Of a stretch of 64,000 bases of DNA, positions 21,955-34,200 are shown in pieces (within the stretch, counting starts at the first letter, position 1; each line of letters opens with the position of its first letter). Location: positions 20,566,288 through 20,630,287 of the forward strand of contig NC_092676.1 in the NCBI RefSeq assembly GCF_964355755.1, given 5' to 3'. The position numbers and the translations under genes were made by a program. The notes beneath the pieces were generated by a model. That model was not told the origin of the DNA and ran no database searches. It saw nothing but the letters and a program-made list of their open reading frames with translations. The stretch is from Antedon mediterranea. Lineage: Eukaryota > Echinodermata > Crinoidea > Comatulida > Antedonidae.

Positions 21955-22037
21955 GTCAGGATGGCCGAGTGGTCTAAGGCGCTGCGTTCAGGTCGCAGTC
22001 TACTCTTGTAGGCGTGGGTTCGAATCCCACTTCTGAC
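21955..22037 (+). tRNA. tRNA-Leu (CAG)
   Basis: 83 nt. Acceptor GTCAGGA pairs with TTCTGAC. Anticodon stem CTGCG/CGCAG with loop TTCAGGT gives anticodon CAG. The long variable arm (TCTACTCTTGTAGG) is that of a class II tRNA. The T arm is GTGGGTTCGAATCCCAC. A and B boxes are intact and a TTTT terminator follows. It is the first intact member of a ~247-bp array. Confidence 0.95.
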
Positions 22038-22201
22038 ATTATTCTTTTCGTATTTTACGCTATTTTACATATTATATTTTGACTTAAAACAAAGATTTTG
22101 AAATTAAAGTCTATATAATGAATATCCACCAGAATCAATTTACGTTCACAGTTCATATAGGCCTTGCCATCTATTACCCTAACAAACAATTTGAACATAT
22201 A

Positions 22202-22284
22202 GTCAGGATGGCCGAGTGGTCTAAGGCGCTGCGTTCAGGTCGCAGTCTACACTTGTAGGCGTGGGTTCGAATCCCACTTCTGAC
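22202..22284 (+). tRNA. tRNA-Leu (CAG)
   Basis: Identical in design to its neighbour 247 bp upstream, with a single change in the variable arm loop (CACTTG for CTCTTG). All stems pair and the TTTT terminator is present. Confidence 0.95.
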
Positions 22285-22448
22285 ATTATTCTTTTCGTAT
22301 TTTACGCTATTTTACATATTATATTTTGACTTAAAACAAAGATTTTGAAATTAAAGTCTATATAATGAATATCCACCAGAATCAATTTACGTTCACAGTT
22401 CATATAGGCCTTGCCATCTATTGCCCTCATAAACAATTTGAAGATATA

Positions 22449-22531
22449 GTCAGGATGGCCGAGTGGTCTAAGGCGCTGCGTTCAGGTCGCAGTCTACTCT
22501 TGTAGGCGTGGGTTCGAATCCCACTTCTGAC
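22449..22531 (+). tRNA. tRNA-Leu (CAG)
   Basis: The third intact copy, 247 bp after the previous one, with the consensus sequence throughout. The terminator is the TTTT in AGTTCTTTTG. Confidence 0.95.
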
Positions 22532-22698
22532 ATAGTTCTTTTGTATTTTACGCTATTTTACATATTATATTTGACTTAAAACAAAGATTTTGAAATTAAA
22601 GTCTATATAATGAATATCCACCAGAATCAATTTACGTTTCACAGTTCATATAGGCCTTGCCATCTATTACCCTAACAAACAATTTTAACATACATATA

Positions 22699-22781
22699 GT
22701 CAGGATGGCCGAGTGGCCTAAGGCGCTGCGTTCAGGTCGCAGTCTACTCTTGTAGGCGTGGGTTCGATTCCCACTTCCGAC
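22699..22781 (+). tRNA. tRNA-Leu (CAG), variant copy
   Basis: The fourth full-length copy, 250 bp further on. It has a D-loop change (GGCCTA), a T-loop change (TTCGATTC) and an acceptor change (TTCCGAC) that creates one mismatch. It is probably still foldable, but may be drifting. Confidence 0.8.
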
Positions 22782-22942
22782 ATTTTTCTTTTCGTATTTT
22801 ACGCTATTTTACATATTATATTTGACTTAAAACAAAGGTTTTAAAGTTAAAGTCTTTATTATAAATATCCACTTCAATCAATTTACGTTCACAGTTCATA
22901 TAGGCCTTACCATCTATTACCCCCACAAACATTTTGACTATA

Positions 22943-23219
22943 GTCGCACGCGTTTAACACACGATGCAACTGTAAATGCGTTTGACAACCGCTGGACAGA
23001 TTGAAATCAAATAACGGTATGCGCAATAAAGCTATGTTTTGTAGAATTTTCAGTCAATTGTGGTCACTTTTTGTGACCGGCAGTATCATTTGTTTTCGTC
23101 TTTAATATAATCTGGATAGCCTATTGGTGTATACTTAAAACAATAATAATAAATAATTAATGTTTACAGTCCATAGTCCTATCACATTGATGTTTTCTCC
23201 CAGCATACGTTAACATGTA
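22943..23219. repeat. Flanking segment of tRNA-Leu array, right copy
   Basis: Direct repeat of 20267-20546 with scattered substitutions, again ending at a broken tRNA-Leu (23220). Confidence 0.85.
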
Positions 23220-23276
23220 GTCAGGTTGCCCGAACGGTCTACTCTCGTAGGCGTGGGTTCGAATCCCACTTCTGAC
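23220..23276 (+). pseudogene. tRNA-Leu pseudogene, large internal deletion
   Basis: GTCAGGTTGCCCGAACGGTC is joined directly to TACTCTCGTAGGCGTGGG. The anticodon arm is gone and the D arm is mutated. The T arm and 3' acceptor strand persist. Confidence 0.75.
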
Positions 23277-25244
23277 ATTTTTTTCATATTCAGTTTCTTT
23301 TGCTAATTTTGCTAAATCTTACGCTATTTTACATATTATATTTGTGTCTTATTTTTTATAAATACGTTCACAGTTCATATAGTCAGGATGTTTTCATATT
23401 GAGTTTTGCTAATTACACATTAATCAATTATGGTATATTCACCATGCTATCGGGTATTATTCACTAGTATGGTATTCTTAAACAGTATATTTATTTTAGG
23501 CACATCGTCAAATGTTCTAACCTGTTGATGTAGTTCTCTACCAATCTGACTCTATTTATACTGCATAACAACAATTTTACTTTATCAGTTATATTTGTTG
23601 AATGTTCAAACAGGACTTTACCGGATGGTCAGACAGAAGGGTTGAACCATGGACTCCGTGGTCTGTGTATCTATATTATATCTGTATCAGATCTCTAAAA
23701 TATCAATATCTGTGATCTGTAAATACGCACAGCAGTAGTAGGCCTTAGTCTAATTTTCTAGAGAACACAGCATTTTTCTAGTCGTGTTTAAATCATGATC
23801 TCAATACAATGTATTGGTCAATATTTAATTTTAAATTTATAGTGAGAAGAAGTAACATTTCTGTATCATTGCTTCGAGTGTGATAGGAGTGTATTATTCA
23901 TGTAAAACAACTAATGTTTACGTATGCCTAAAGCATTTTGTCTCGTGAAAATTAGCCATCGAAATTTACGAAAAAGATAAAAAAGCAAAATAATGATTAT
24001 TTTTAGTCATATTAATTGGCACCAAGTATGACTTCACTTAATTATGTAGCCCTTGGAGTTCACTCGAGATGCACGCGCGAATAGCTGTGTTTGATGGATA
24101 GGATGTTTGAATATAGTACGGTATCTGACTACAATACTAATGAGGCAATTCATCCCCCGATTAATTCGTATGCATAGGTCTGTCACTACATAATCACACA
24201 ATTACTGTAATCTGAAAAACTTATGAACCTTTGGAACATAAGTTAAGGGCAATGTTTTGTTTATCATTGTGCTTAAATGAAGATTTAATAAGCTGGAAAA
24301 TCCAAGTTTTGGGTGTTGCTCCAAAATGTGTTCCTCCGTGGTTTTAGTTATCAAAACTGAAACTGAGCAACTTCACAGCTTTAAGTCAATTAACTAGTTG
24401 TTACGATGTATACCAACCTAAATCTAGAGGAAAGAAAATATACAGTGACGTAGGCCTATCCCTATTTAAGATTTAATCTGTGAAAACATTTATAAAAGCT
24501 AATTTCACTTGATTTTGGTATGGGTGTCTTTCATGTTTATTACCCCAGTCGTACAGAATAATGATTGATAATGACGTAAGTTATCATCCACAACACCATT
24601 ATCATCATTGACACGGTTGACATTATCAATGTTTCAGTGCTGAAGTTACAATATATGAAGTGCCTAGGTGAAAATTGAAGCCTTACAAACCAGTTACTTT
24701 TTTTCTAAGGTGCAACAACAATATTTTAGAATATTTTTGAATTTGGATTACACAAAACCATTTTTTATAAGATTTTATTCTAAATTTTGATTGATAAATC
24801 CGATCCCGGTGCTAAATCGCTAAAATTATCTCGTAGATATTGAACTTTACAGGACAAGCACAAGATAAGACAGTGGCTTGTAAGAGATGTCTCTCTGCTC
24901 ATTATCAGCACATTTTAATCTTTCTAGTTAATATTTTGCTAAATAGAGATTTGCTACCTACAAATCAGAGGTGTTAATCAGATCACGTGACCCAAAAATT
25001 ACCTGGCGTACCCCGTCTCTGTACTAGGTACGCAATATCAAAGTGAACTATAACTTATGCTCGTTACAGATTGTTCCGATACCGACAGACTCTTACGTAT
25101 ATTATACAGTGGTCGGGTTTCGGTTTTAAAATCCTTCTCTTTTTAAGAAAAGGAGTGTTGTATATTTGTAAATTAGCATAATAAGTTAAATACTGTACAG
25201 ATTAAGTTTTTTTTGTAATTGGAATACGAACCCATGTGTCCACA
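23277..25244. other. Intergenic, upstream of the MAM gene
   Basis: No gene is recognised. Near 23389 is a small tRNA-spacer-derived piece (GTTCATATAGTCAGGATG). Just upstream of the MAM gene's start is an earlier ATG (25234) that opens a 12-codon frame overlapping the main start, a possible uORF. Confidence 0.45.
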
Positions 25245-28200
25245 ATGGCACTCAGTAAGGTTGTATTTCTGATAGGTTTGCTGTCCTGTTTAACAGGTAA
25301 GTTACTCCATGAGTTATGTAATCTTAATTCACATTTATTCCGTTTGCATATATATTGTAAATGTTTTTTGTTGTTCCTATATTAAATATTCTTTGTAACA
25401 ATCATATTATATTTGTTTGAAACAAAAGTTTCAGTGGTATAATTATACCATACATTTGGATATCATTATTACCGAAAGTGATATAGGTTACTAAGAGAAG
25501 AGAGAATTGAGTAATGGGTCATTATTAAACACGCGATTTAGCAATAATGGTTGTATCGGTTTTTAGATGTAAGAATTATTATATAAAATAATTTAAAGCT
25601 AATTTTGTTTTTAGACCATTTTAATATCATAGTACCGTAGTTCACAAACAATTATATACATGATAAAATCCTAATTTAAAGAAGAAGAAAAAAAGCCCAC
25701 TGTATGGAAGTCGTGAAAATTAACAGTTTTTTATGCCTTTCTTTCTACTATTTTCATTCATTTCGTTTTTCAAAAAGTGAATAACTATAAAATTTCCTAT
25801 TCAAAATTTGATTTGTTTTCATCTTTAAGATTTATTATCGGGTGCGTTTAATGCTTATAATTATGGAATTTAACTATTAAATGTTTTGTAGCTCTCCCGA
25901 TATTAGGAATATGCCATGTATTATCTATAGAGAGTAAACATAAAGGTTACACAAACCTATATAAATATTAGATATTAAAATTGTTATCATTTTCCACGTG
26001 TCATCCTCATGGCTACCACTTTAGTTTAAATAGGCCCTGTATAAAATGTTCCCGGTTGATGGACAGAACTTAAAACCTAAATACAAGTTTTAAATGTCAC
26101 GTTTTCAGATTCCCTTATGCTTTGTGAGGTTAATTAGATTAAATCATTTGCTCTCTGTTCCCTAAAAAAAAATTAAATTATTAGGCCCATATCAAAGAAA
26201 TTGTTGGTATTAATTTTATATACTTTTTCAAATCTTTATAATGTACATTTTTTAAATGTCTTTTTGTTTGTTTTGTATCTCATGAATGTACTTTTCTGAT
26301 TGTCATTTTTGTATTTTAAATTGATAATAAAGGGCCCCTGGATATCAAGGCCCCTTGATATCAGGGCCCCTGGATAACCAGCTCCCCTGCGAGGGAACGG
26401 AAAGGGTAATCCTCTATAAACATTGTTGAAAATTTTTTTTTTTCAGAAATCAATGGTCAGTTTGACTGTACGTTTGAAAATGGTTTTTGTTCTTGGCAAC
26501 AACTAAGAGATGATGTGTTTGATTGGACTAGGCTTAGAGGACCTTCAACGACTGGGACAACAGGACCATCGGTGGATCATACGTTAGGAAGTATATACAA
26601 TTTCATTCTTTTTAATTTTATATAAAAAGGGAGTATGACTTATTCGTGGTGATGATGATTATTATTATATAAAGAAAATTAAACAGTGAAGCAATAACTG
26701 CAGTGTAGTACATAAAAACAATTGTGTACAACCAAAGCATTCTAACAACAGGACACTGAGCTCACCTTGTCAAGAACTTGTAACAGTCCTTTGATCTTAT
26801 ATCTGGCTGCGACAAATACCAACAGTTTGTATTATGCACATATTCTCCGTGGCGCGCGGTGTATTAATCGGATATAGAATTAATTCTGTCGCAGCCACAG
26901 ATAAACCGTTTCATCTCATGTTGTTAAATTGCCTTGGTACAACTGGCTACACCCAATGTATCTTGGTGTCAACAATTGTAGGCCTATTATTGTTTAATAT
27001 TTAAATAACATATAATACTGTACAGATGATGAAAATAAATTGACGATAATGATAACAATGATTATGTATAATCTATTTAAATTAATATAACATTTTTCAA
27101 TTCTAAATTATCCACAGCAAGTAGTGGTTATTACCTCTACATAGAAGCATCATCACCGCGTGTCCTAGGCGACACGGCCAGAATTCTAGGCCCCTCAGTG
27201 ACATTAAACCAGGGAGGCGTTAAATGCGTTCGTTTCTGGCACCATAGCTATGGTTCAAACATAGGGACATTCAATATGTATGTGTCATCGGATGGTGCTA
27301 AAGCGAATCTTGGCTCACCAGTGTTCACATTTACCGGAACTCAGGGTGACAACTGGATTCTGGGACAAGTGGACATTGATGAGGCGACGTATGGTGGTCA
27401 GTTCAAAGTAGTGTTTGAAGGAGTTGTTGGTAACGGCATCAATGGAGACATTGCCCTGGATGATTTTCAGATATTTTCTGGATTATGCCCTCAAAGTAAG
27501 TAACCGATATCTGCGTATGATGCGCGTATGCTATTCATTAAACCCAGTAAACCTATTTTAGAAAAACGGCAGAGCATTAAAACAATGATACATTTTTATC
27601 TTCGATTTAAATTATTTCCTTTAAAAATATGATATACTTTTATAGTTAGATAATTTTATCTAATTTAGTTTTAATTTGAGTTATTCATATAAGAGTTAGG
27701 ATTGCCATTGTCATCTTAACTTCCAGTGTGACTATTCATAAGACAAACATAATATTTCTTCACGAAGACGACTAACAGTCGTGTTGGTAGTCTACGAGAA
27801 CGATTCATGTGTCGTGAGAGACGTTTACGGAGACCTGAGGTTTCCTTTCAAAAAGGAGAGTGTGTCTACGTTGGGAACTACTGTATAGCGTGTGTACTAA
27901 ATGTAGGGAACTCATGAAATTTCCTTAACATTTTCAAATTACAGTTGTCGTTACACCAGCTCCTAGTGACAGTCCATCATTTGCTCAATGTGACTTTGAA
28001 GATCCACAAATTTGTAACTTTGTGCAAGACACGACGGATGATTTTGATTGGACGAGAGCTTCTGGTGGAACAGATTCTTCTGGTACGGGCCCAACATATG
28101 ATCACACATATGGAACTTCAAAAGGTTAGTTCATCTATAACTATCAATTTTTGTATCTTCTTATAAGAATTATGATATTTTAAATTTACGATAACAGCAA

Positions 28201-31200
28201 TAGGTCTTGCAAAATAAAAAATGATAAATCGCCCGTTTTCACTGTCCCTTTATTAATTTATCTTAATTGATTATAGTTAGGTTTATTTTCTGAAATTCAA
28301 TGATGATGATTCGTACAGAAAAATTATGAAAAAAATAAGTGATGTGGGCTTCAAATTCTTTACAGGATTCTACATGTACATTGAGACGTCAAGCCCCAGG
28401 ACTACATCTGACGCAGCTCGGCTCTGGACAACAACATACCCAGCCACAAACGGGCAGTGCATTGAGTGGTTCTATCACATGAGTGGGTCCTCAGTAAACA
28501 GACTAAATGTATATATAGTTGATACATCGACGGGCACTGTTGGCACACCTGCGTGGACCAAATCAGATGATCAGGGTAACTTTTGGATACTTGGCCGAGT
28601 TTCTGTGGTAGCTTCTGGTGCATACGAAATTATGTTTGAAGGAATTGTAGGTAATGGGTATACTGGTGATATTGGTATAGATGACGTCAGAATCACTGAT
28701 GGAGCATGTTTGACACAAGGTTTGTATTGGTGATGTGTTATTAACCCTCGTGTATTACTATTAATTTAATCAGGCTACATTTAAAAAAAATGTATTTTAA
28801 TTGATTAACTTGGACAAATCACTAATTTCGTATAAATCTTGATTATTGAAATTTATGCTAACATCTAAACTAATTGTACTTTTGGCAGTACATAACTCTT
28901 AGCATTTAAAAATGAATCAAGTGTATTAATTTATGTGGAGTGGACTTACACAAATTTTACATTAAATATGTCTCTGCTTAAAATTACCAGCGCGCCCTCA
29001 TTAAAGTTAAGTCAGACAAACTTTTTACGTCACATGACCTCAAACACCTTTTTGTTATCAAATAAGTAAAGTCTTCTACAAATTACAGTATTTAAACATG
29101 TTATAATTATTCTTAACTATTCTCAATGTTTGTGTCGGTAAGTTGTCATAGAGCATAATAGGCTAATGTACACTAAATTGAGTATGTTATAGGCTAACTA
29201 AACTCAGCTTAGGCTAAAGTAGGTCCTAGGCTAGCGCAGCACAGACAGGCCAGGCTGAGGTGAAGTAAAGTAGGCCTAGTGAAATATTTACTTGTTGAGC
29301 ACGACGGCCTCGCTCGGTCGCTAGGTAGACCTAGGTTATCGAATGAATGGGTTTGCCTCACAAATGTTTACCATGCGTGTAGCCTACATGAGTTGGATCA
29401 GTTTTACCTCATAAAATAGGCCCTACCTAGCCTAGGCCATGGTCAATAATTGGTGTGCAGGCTATTTTCATGGTCAGCTATGCATTTAATTTATTGCTGG
29501 CCCACTGCTATGTGTGCTATTATAAGAATGAACTATTATATTATGTATACCCACAACAAAGACATTATTGATTTGGTAAATCAAGTATTAATGTTCCATG
29601 TTTGCTACTACTACTAGGTGATTGTAATTTTGAGTCAGATTTTTGCACTTGGAAAAATGATGCTGGTACAGATGACTTTGATTGGATTCGTATACAACCA
29701 ACATTTACTTCAATACCCGATGTAGACCATACATTTGGTACTAGATCTGGTGAGTTTAAAATTAAAGAACAATATACGCCAGTCACTGGGGCTAACTTAA
29801 TTTTCCTTGCTAATTACAACACAAGGGTGGCTGACACATAAATTATATATTATATAATTATGCACTGTCAAGTGTTATCGCCAAACTGTTGTGGTTTGGA
29901 AATTCTTTTACAACAAATACACTTTCACTACTTTAATTGTTTCTGACTATAATATTATTAATAGGAATTCAAACATATTTAAACATTGTCATACAGTTAA
30001 ATAGTTTGTAGTAAAGTATACCATTTTCTAATTGATTAGTATTTATCATAAACAGGTCACTATCTGTACCTTGACATCAATGGACAGACCCAAGGTGAGA
30101 CAGCAGCACTCAGTAGTAACACCTTCAGTGCCCTTCCCAAAACAGCAAGATGTTTTTCATTCTGGTACAGTATGCAAGGCCGAAATACTGGCCAGCTTTC
30201 TATTATCAAAGTGGTCAATGGTCAACGAAAGACACTGTGGTCACTCTCAGATGAGCAAGGGAATGACTGGAACTTTGGGCAAGTGACTGTCCGGCAAGAT
30301 GATGACTATAAGGTAATCTATCAACAATGCTATAAATAAGCTTTATTCATAGGTTCTTTATTTTGCTCAGTAGAGTGTCTCTGCTAATACTAGCAATGCC
30401 CATTCATTTCTGGACTCTTTGCTAGTGAAGAATTAATTTTATTACCCCTTAATTAGCAATCATTTCCTAAGCATGCAATTTTTTTATACAGATAATTATT
30501 GAAGGTACCGTTGGTAGCGGCACATTTTCTAATATAGCTGTTGATGACATCCATTTTGGAAGCGCCACATGTGATGGTAATTATAAGCCAACCCATTGTC
30601 CAGAAGTCAATATTTCAATGGGTTTTGGTTGAATTTTACTTTTATTCTGTATGTAAAGTCTTTATTTTTTTACATTTTTTTGGCCAAAAGTGATTAATTT
30701 TATAAACTACAAAATGGCCTATTCAAAGTTTCATTTTAGTCATTTTTATTGTTCATATTTTGGGGAAAATACATCTTAAACTACTGTATTCTAATAGTCC
30801 CCTTTGATTTTATTTTGTGAAGCCTAGTTGTCTAGTCTATCAAGCTAGTTTACCAACAAAAGTGTGCCCAAACATGGTAGTGATATGCCCAAATATGGTA
30901 GTGATATGACATCATTGTGTCCATATATGGGCACATCACATTTTTTTGTCACATTAAGTTTGATAGTGTAGACTATTCTTGGTAATGAAGTGAAAATGCA
31001 ACTAATGCTTTAAATTATGAGCAGACTACTGAAAATTGTTATTACTTATAATTCAAATTGTTTTAACATTTTTATAAAGGAAAACCAAACATAGCTGTAC
31101 CACTGCCGACCTTTGCCCCATCAACAATACAACCTACCACAGCCAATGTTGTTGTTCCGTCCGGACCAGCCAACTGTGACTTTGAAGCCGGAATTTGTAG

Positions 31201-34200
31201 CTACACCCAGGATACGACAGATGATTTTGATTGGAAGACGACAAGAGGAAGCACCCCCTCTCGGAATACAGGTCCATCCTACGATCACACACATGGAGCA
31301 TGTATGTATAAGAATATAAATATAATGTTATTTAATATAAAATATACATAATCTCTATTACCATTATTTATATAATACTTACTGAATAATCTTAACTGCT
31401 GTGCTTCAAATTTAAATTTCATTCTGTTTGCATAGTAGTGGCTAGTTCCACTTTAATATTTAAAACTGAAATTCAAATATAAACTGATGTGGGAGGCTTT
31501 TATGCAGCCCGCTACAGTGCCTGGACTGCTCCATTTTTCCTTTGAGGGGTGTCCATATTATATGAATAATGGCAATAGTATTTGTACTGTAGGTATCTCA
31601 CTCATAGACTACAAATACCACTGTTGGTTTGTGTAATTTAGTTTAAAACTAATTCTTTATACTTAAATTGTTGTAGCTGGAAGTGGCAGATACCTGTACA
31701 CAGAAGCTAATGATGCTGCATCGAAAGACGTTGCAAGGATCCTAAGTGCTAACGTAAGTCCTAGCAGTAATGGCATGTGCTTGAACTTCTGGTACCACAT
31801 GCATGGTAGCGACATCGGCACACTTAATGTATACATTCAAACTGGAGTTAACATCGGATCTCCCGTGTGGACACGTTCAGGAACACAGGGTGATCAATGG
31901 TTGACTGAGAGCATCCCAGTTACTACTCGTAACCAATATAATGTAAGTGAATTAATTAAATATTAAAATATTAAATTTTATTCATTGGCAAGCCTAATAA
32001 TAAATAAGATATACAGTACAGTAATATAGGCTTCACAACTGTACATATTCCTGAAATATAGGAATACCTAATTACTTTGGTTTTGTAAAAGTATTCTGAA
32101 ATATAAAGTTAGTGAATGAATGAATGAATGAGTGGTCAAGACATGAACATCATACTAGCTGTTTAGTGGAATGTGTCCACAACTGGCTTGATTAGAGACT
32201 TGGTCTTGGATAAGGACTATAAACCTTATATTTAGTGTAAATCCTTTGGTAAAAGTAGGGGTGACCCTGATGTATTTACCTACTGGTATATGACTGCCTA
32301 GAACATGAGGTAATCATTATGGACTGAAATGTTGTTGATTAACATCTATTCCACTTTATAAGTGCATTGAGACTTATGTCATATGTATTATTTTATACAG
32401 TATTGCATTTTGTAATCTTTCGTTGCTTAGGTGGTATTTGAAGCAATAAGAGGAAGTGGTAGTCAAGCTGATATCGCTCTTGATGACATAATCGTAGAAA
32501 GCAAGCCATGTTCAGCAGGTAATGTTTTTATGAGTTCATTCACTCACACATGAACGGAGAATCTTTGGAATAATGGCAATAGTGTTTGTACTGTACAGTA
32601 GGTATCTCACTATAGACTACAACACCACTGTTGGTTTGTGTATATTAGTTATTTCTTTACATGATAATATGAAAAGATGAACAAATAAAGTTGAAATACT
32701 TTCATAATTTCGTCTTGATATGACGTGGATTGCTCGTGAAACTATTTTATTTTTACTATAAGTAAGTCCAAGTTGACTTACCAAACCTATTCATATTGGC
32801 TTGCCTCACTTTTTTGTTTCGTAGTATATATTCAACTTTATTAGTTGACTCTATGGTTTATTTCTGTATAGCGACATGCACACATTAAGTGTAAAGTTAT
32901 TTTATATTTTATTGCAGTTACCCCCAGTCCTGGCACATTCCCAGGCCAATGTGACTTTGAATATGGAACTGCATACTGTGGTTACAACCAGGAATCTCAA
33001 TCTGATGATTTTGATTGGAAGCTGGGTAGTGGTGGAACTTCTACAATCAACACTGGTCCATCTACAGACCATACAACAGGGACAAACACAGGTAAAAAGT
33101 TCTTGACTCTCTAGGCCTGCATTCATCATTGGGAGTTGGTGGTAGTTTATCAGGAAAAGATTGATTTAATTGGGTCAGTGAGATTAATAATCTCCAGTCT
33201 TTCTTTGAAAACTGTTTGAAATACAATGGTTTTTAGATTAGAATAGTCAGGTTTGACTTTATATTGGATAATAATTTTAAATAAATTTCTCTGTATTATT
33301 AATGAGATAGAGTTCATGAATTGTATACCAGTAAAATAACGTACGTATCAAGACAGTTTTGTCAAGCTGTCAGTTAGAGTATTTTGTACTTTTTATTGTA
33401 AGGTGATGTAATTCATCTTCTTCTATTGTCAGTTGTGTGTTACAATTCATTTACAACTCCATCTCATTACTAAATCAAAACCAGGTGAAAATGTCTTTAC
33501 ATCTCTGTATTATTGTATTATTTTCCAGGCAAATATATGTTTATCGCATCATCAGAACAAAGCAAAGGAACCAGGGCCTGGCTATATTCCCATACTTTTC
33601 CAGCATCGACAAGCCAGTGTTTAGAGTTCTACTTCCACATGTATGGCAACCATGTTGGCTACTTGAATGTCTATATTATGGTATGTCAATTGTGGATAAG
33701 ATTTGTATATTCTCTGTTTTCTATAATGTAAAATTTTTAGGCAGCAGCTGGGGATGTTCCAGTACTGCCGTTCATGGTGAGATCATATAAATATATATAT
33801 ATAATCAAAGAACTTATAACACAAGAATCTCCTGTTCGTCCGAAGCGCGTAACAATTTCGAAAGGCATTGTGGGATAGAATAGAGCTATGGGTGGCGCCA
33901 TTGTGAGCCATGGAGTAGGGCGCCCGCATCAAATTAGAAAGTCAAAATCATAGAGGGGATCTGCTAATACTCTAGGGGGGTAGAGTAATTGACTTCCTAG
34001 TTTGGAGGGGGCGCTGCTCCATGCTGTGAAATGGCGTCGCCCAGTTTGACCTTTTAACCCTGTACTTCCGATACTGTGTTTTGAATGCAAATTGAAGAAC
34101 AGGAGATTCTTGTGTTATAAGTTCTTTGATATAATGTTGTGGAAAGTTAAGTCACAGTTTCATGTGCCTTTGTTGCTATGCAATTTAGATTGTACTCAAT

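Larger units (their letters stand above)
21136..22942. repeat. tRNA-Leu tandem array with ~247-bp unit
   Basis: Between the tRNAs is a conserved spacer (TTTTACGCTATTTTACAT ... CACAGTTCATATAGGCCTT ... CATCTATTACCC). Four units at 21955-22781 are nearly identical. Units to the left are more degraded and hold broken tRNAs. The gradient suggests growth by unequal exchange. Confidence 0.85.

Noticed and set aside
20548-23276. CRISPR-like regular repeats
   Set aside because: The regular spacing is due to tandem tRNA-Leu units in a eukaryotic genome; repeats are 83-nt tRNAs with homologous, not unique, spacers.
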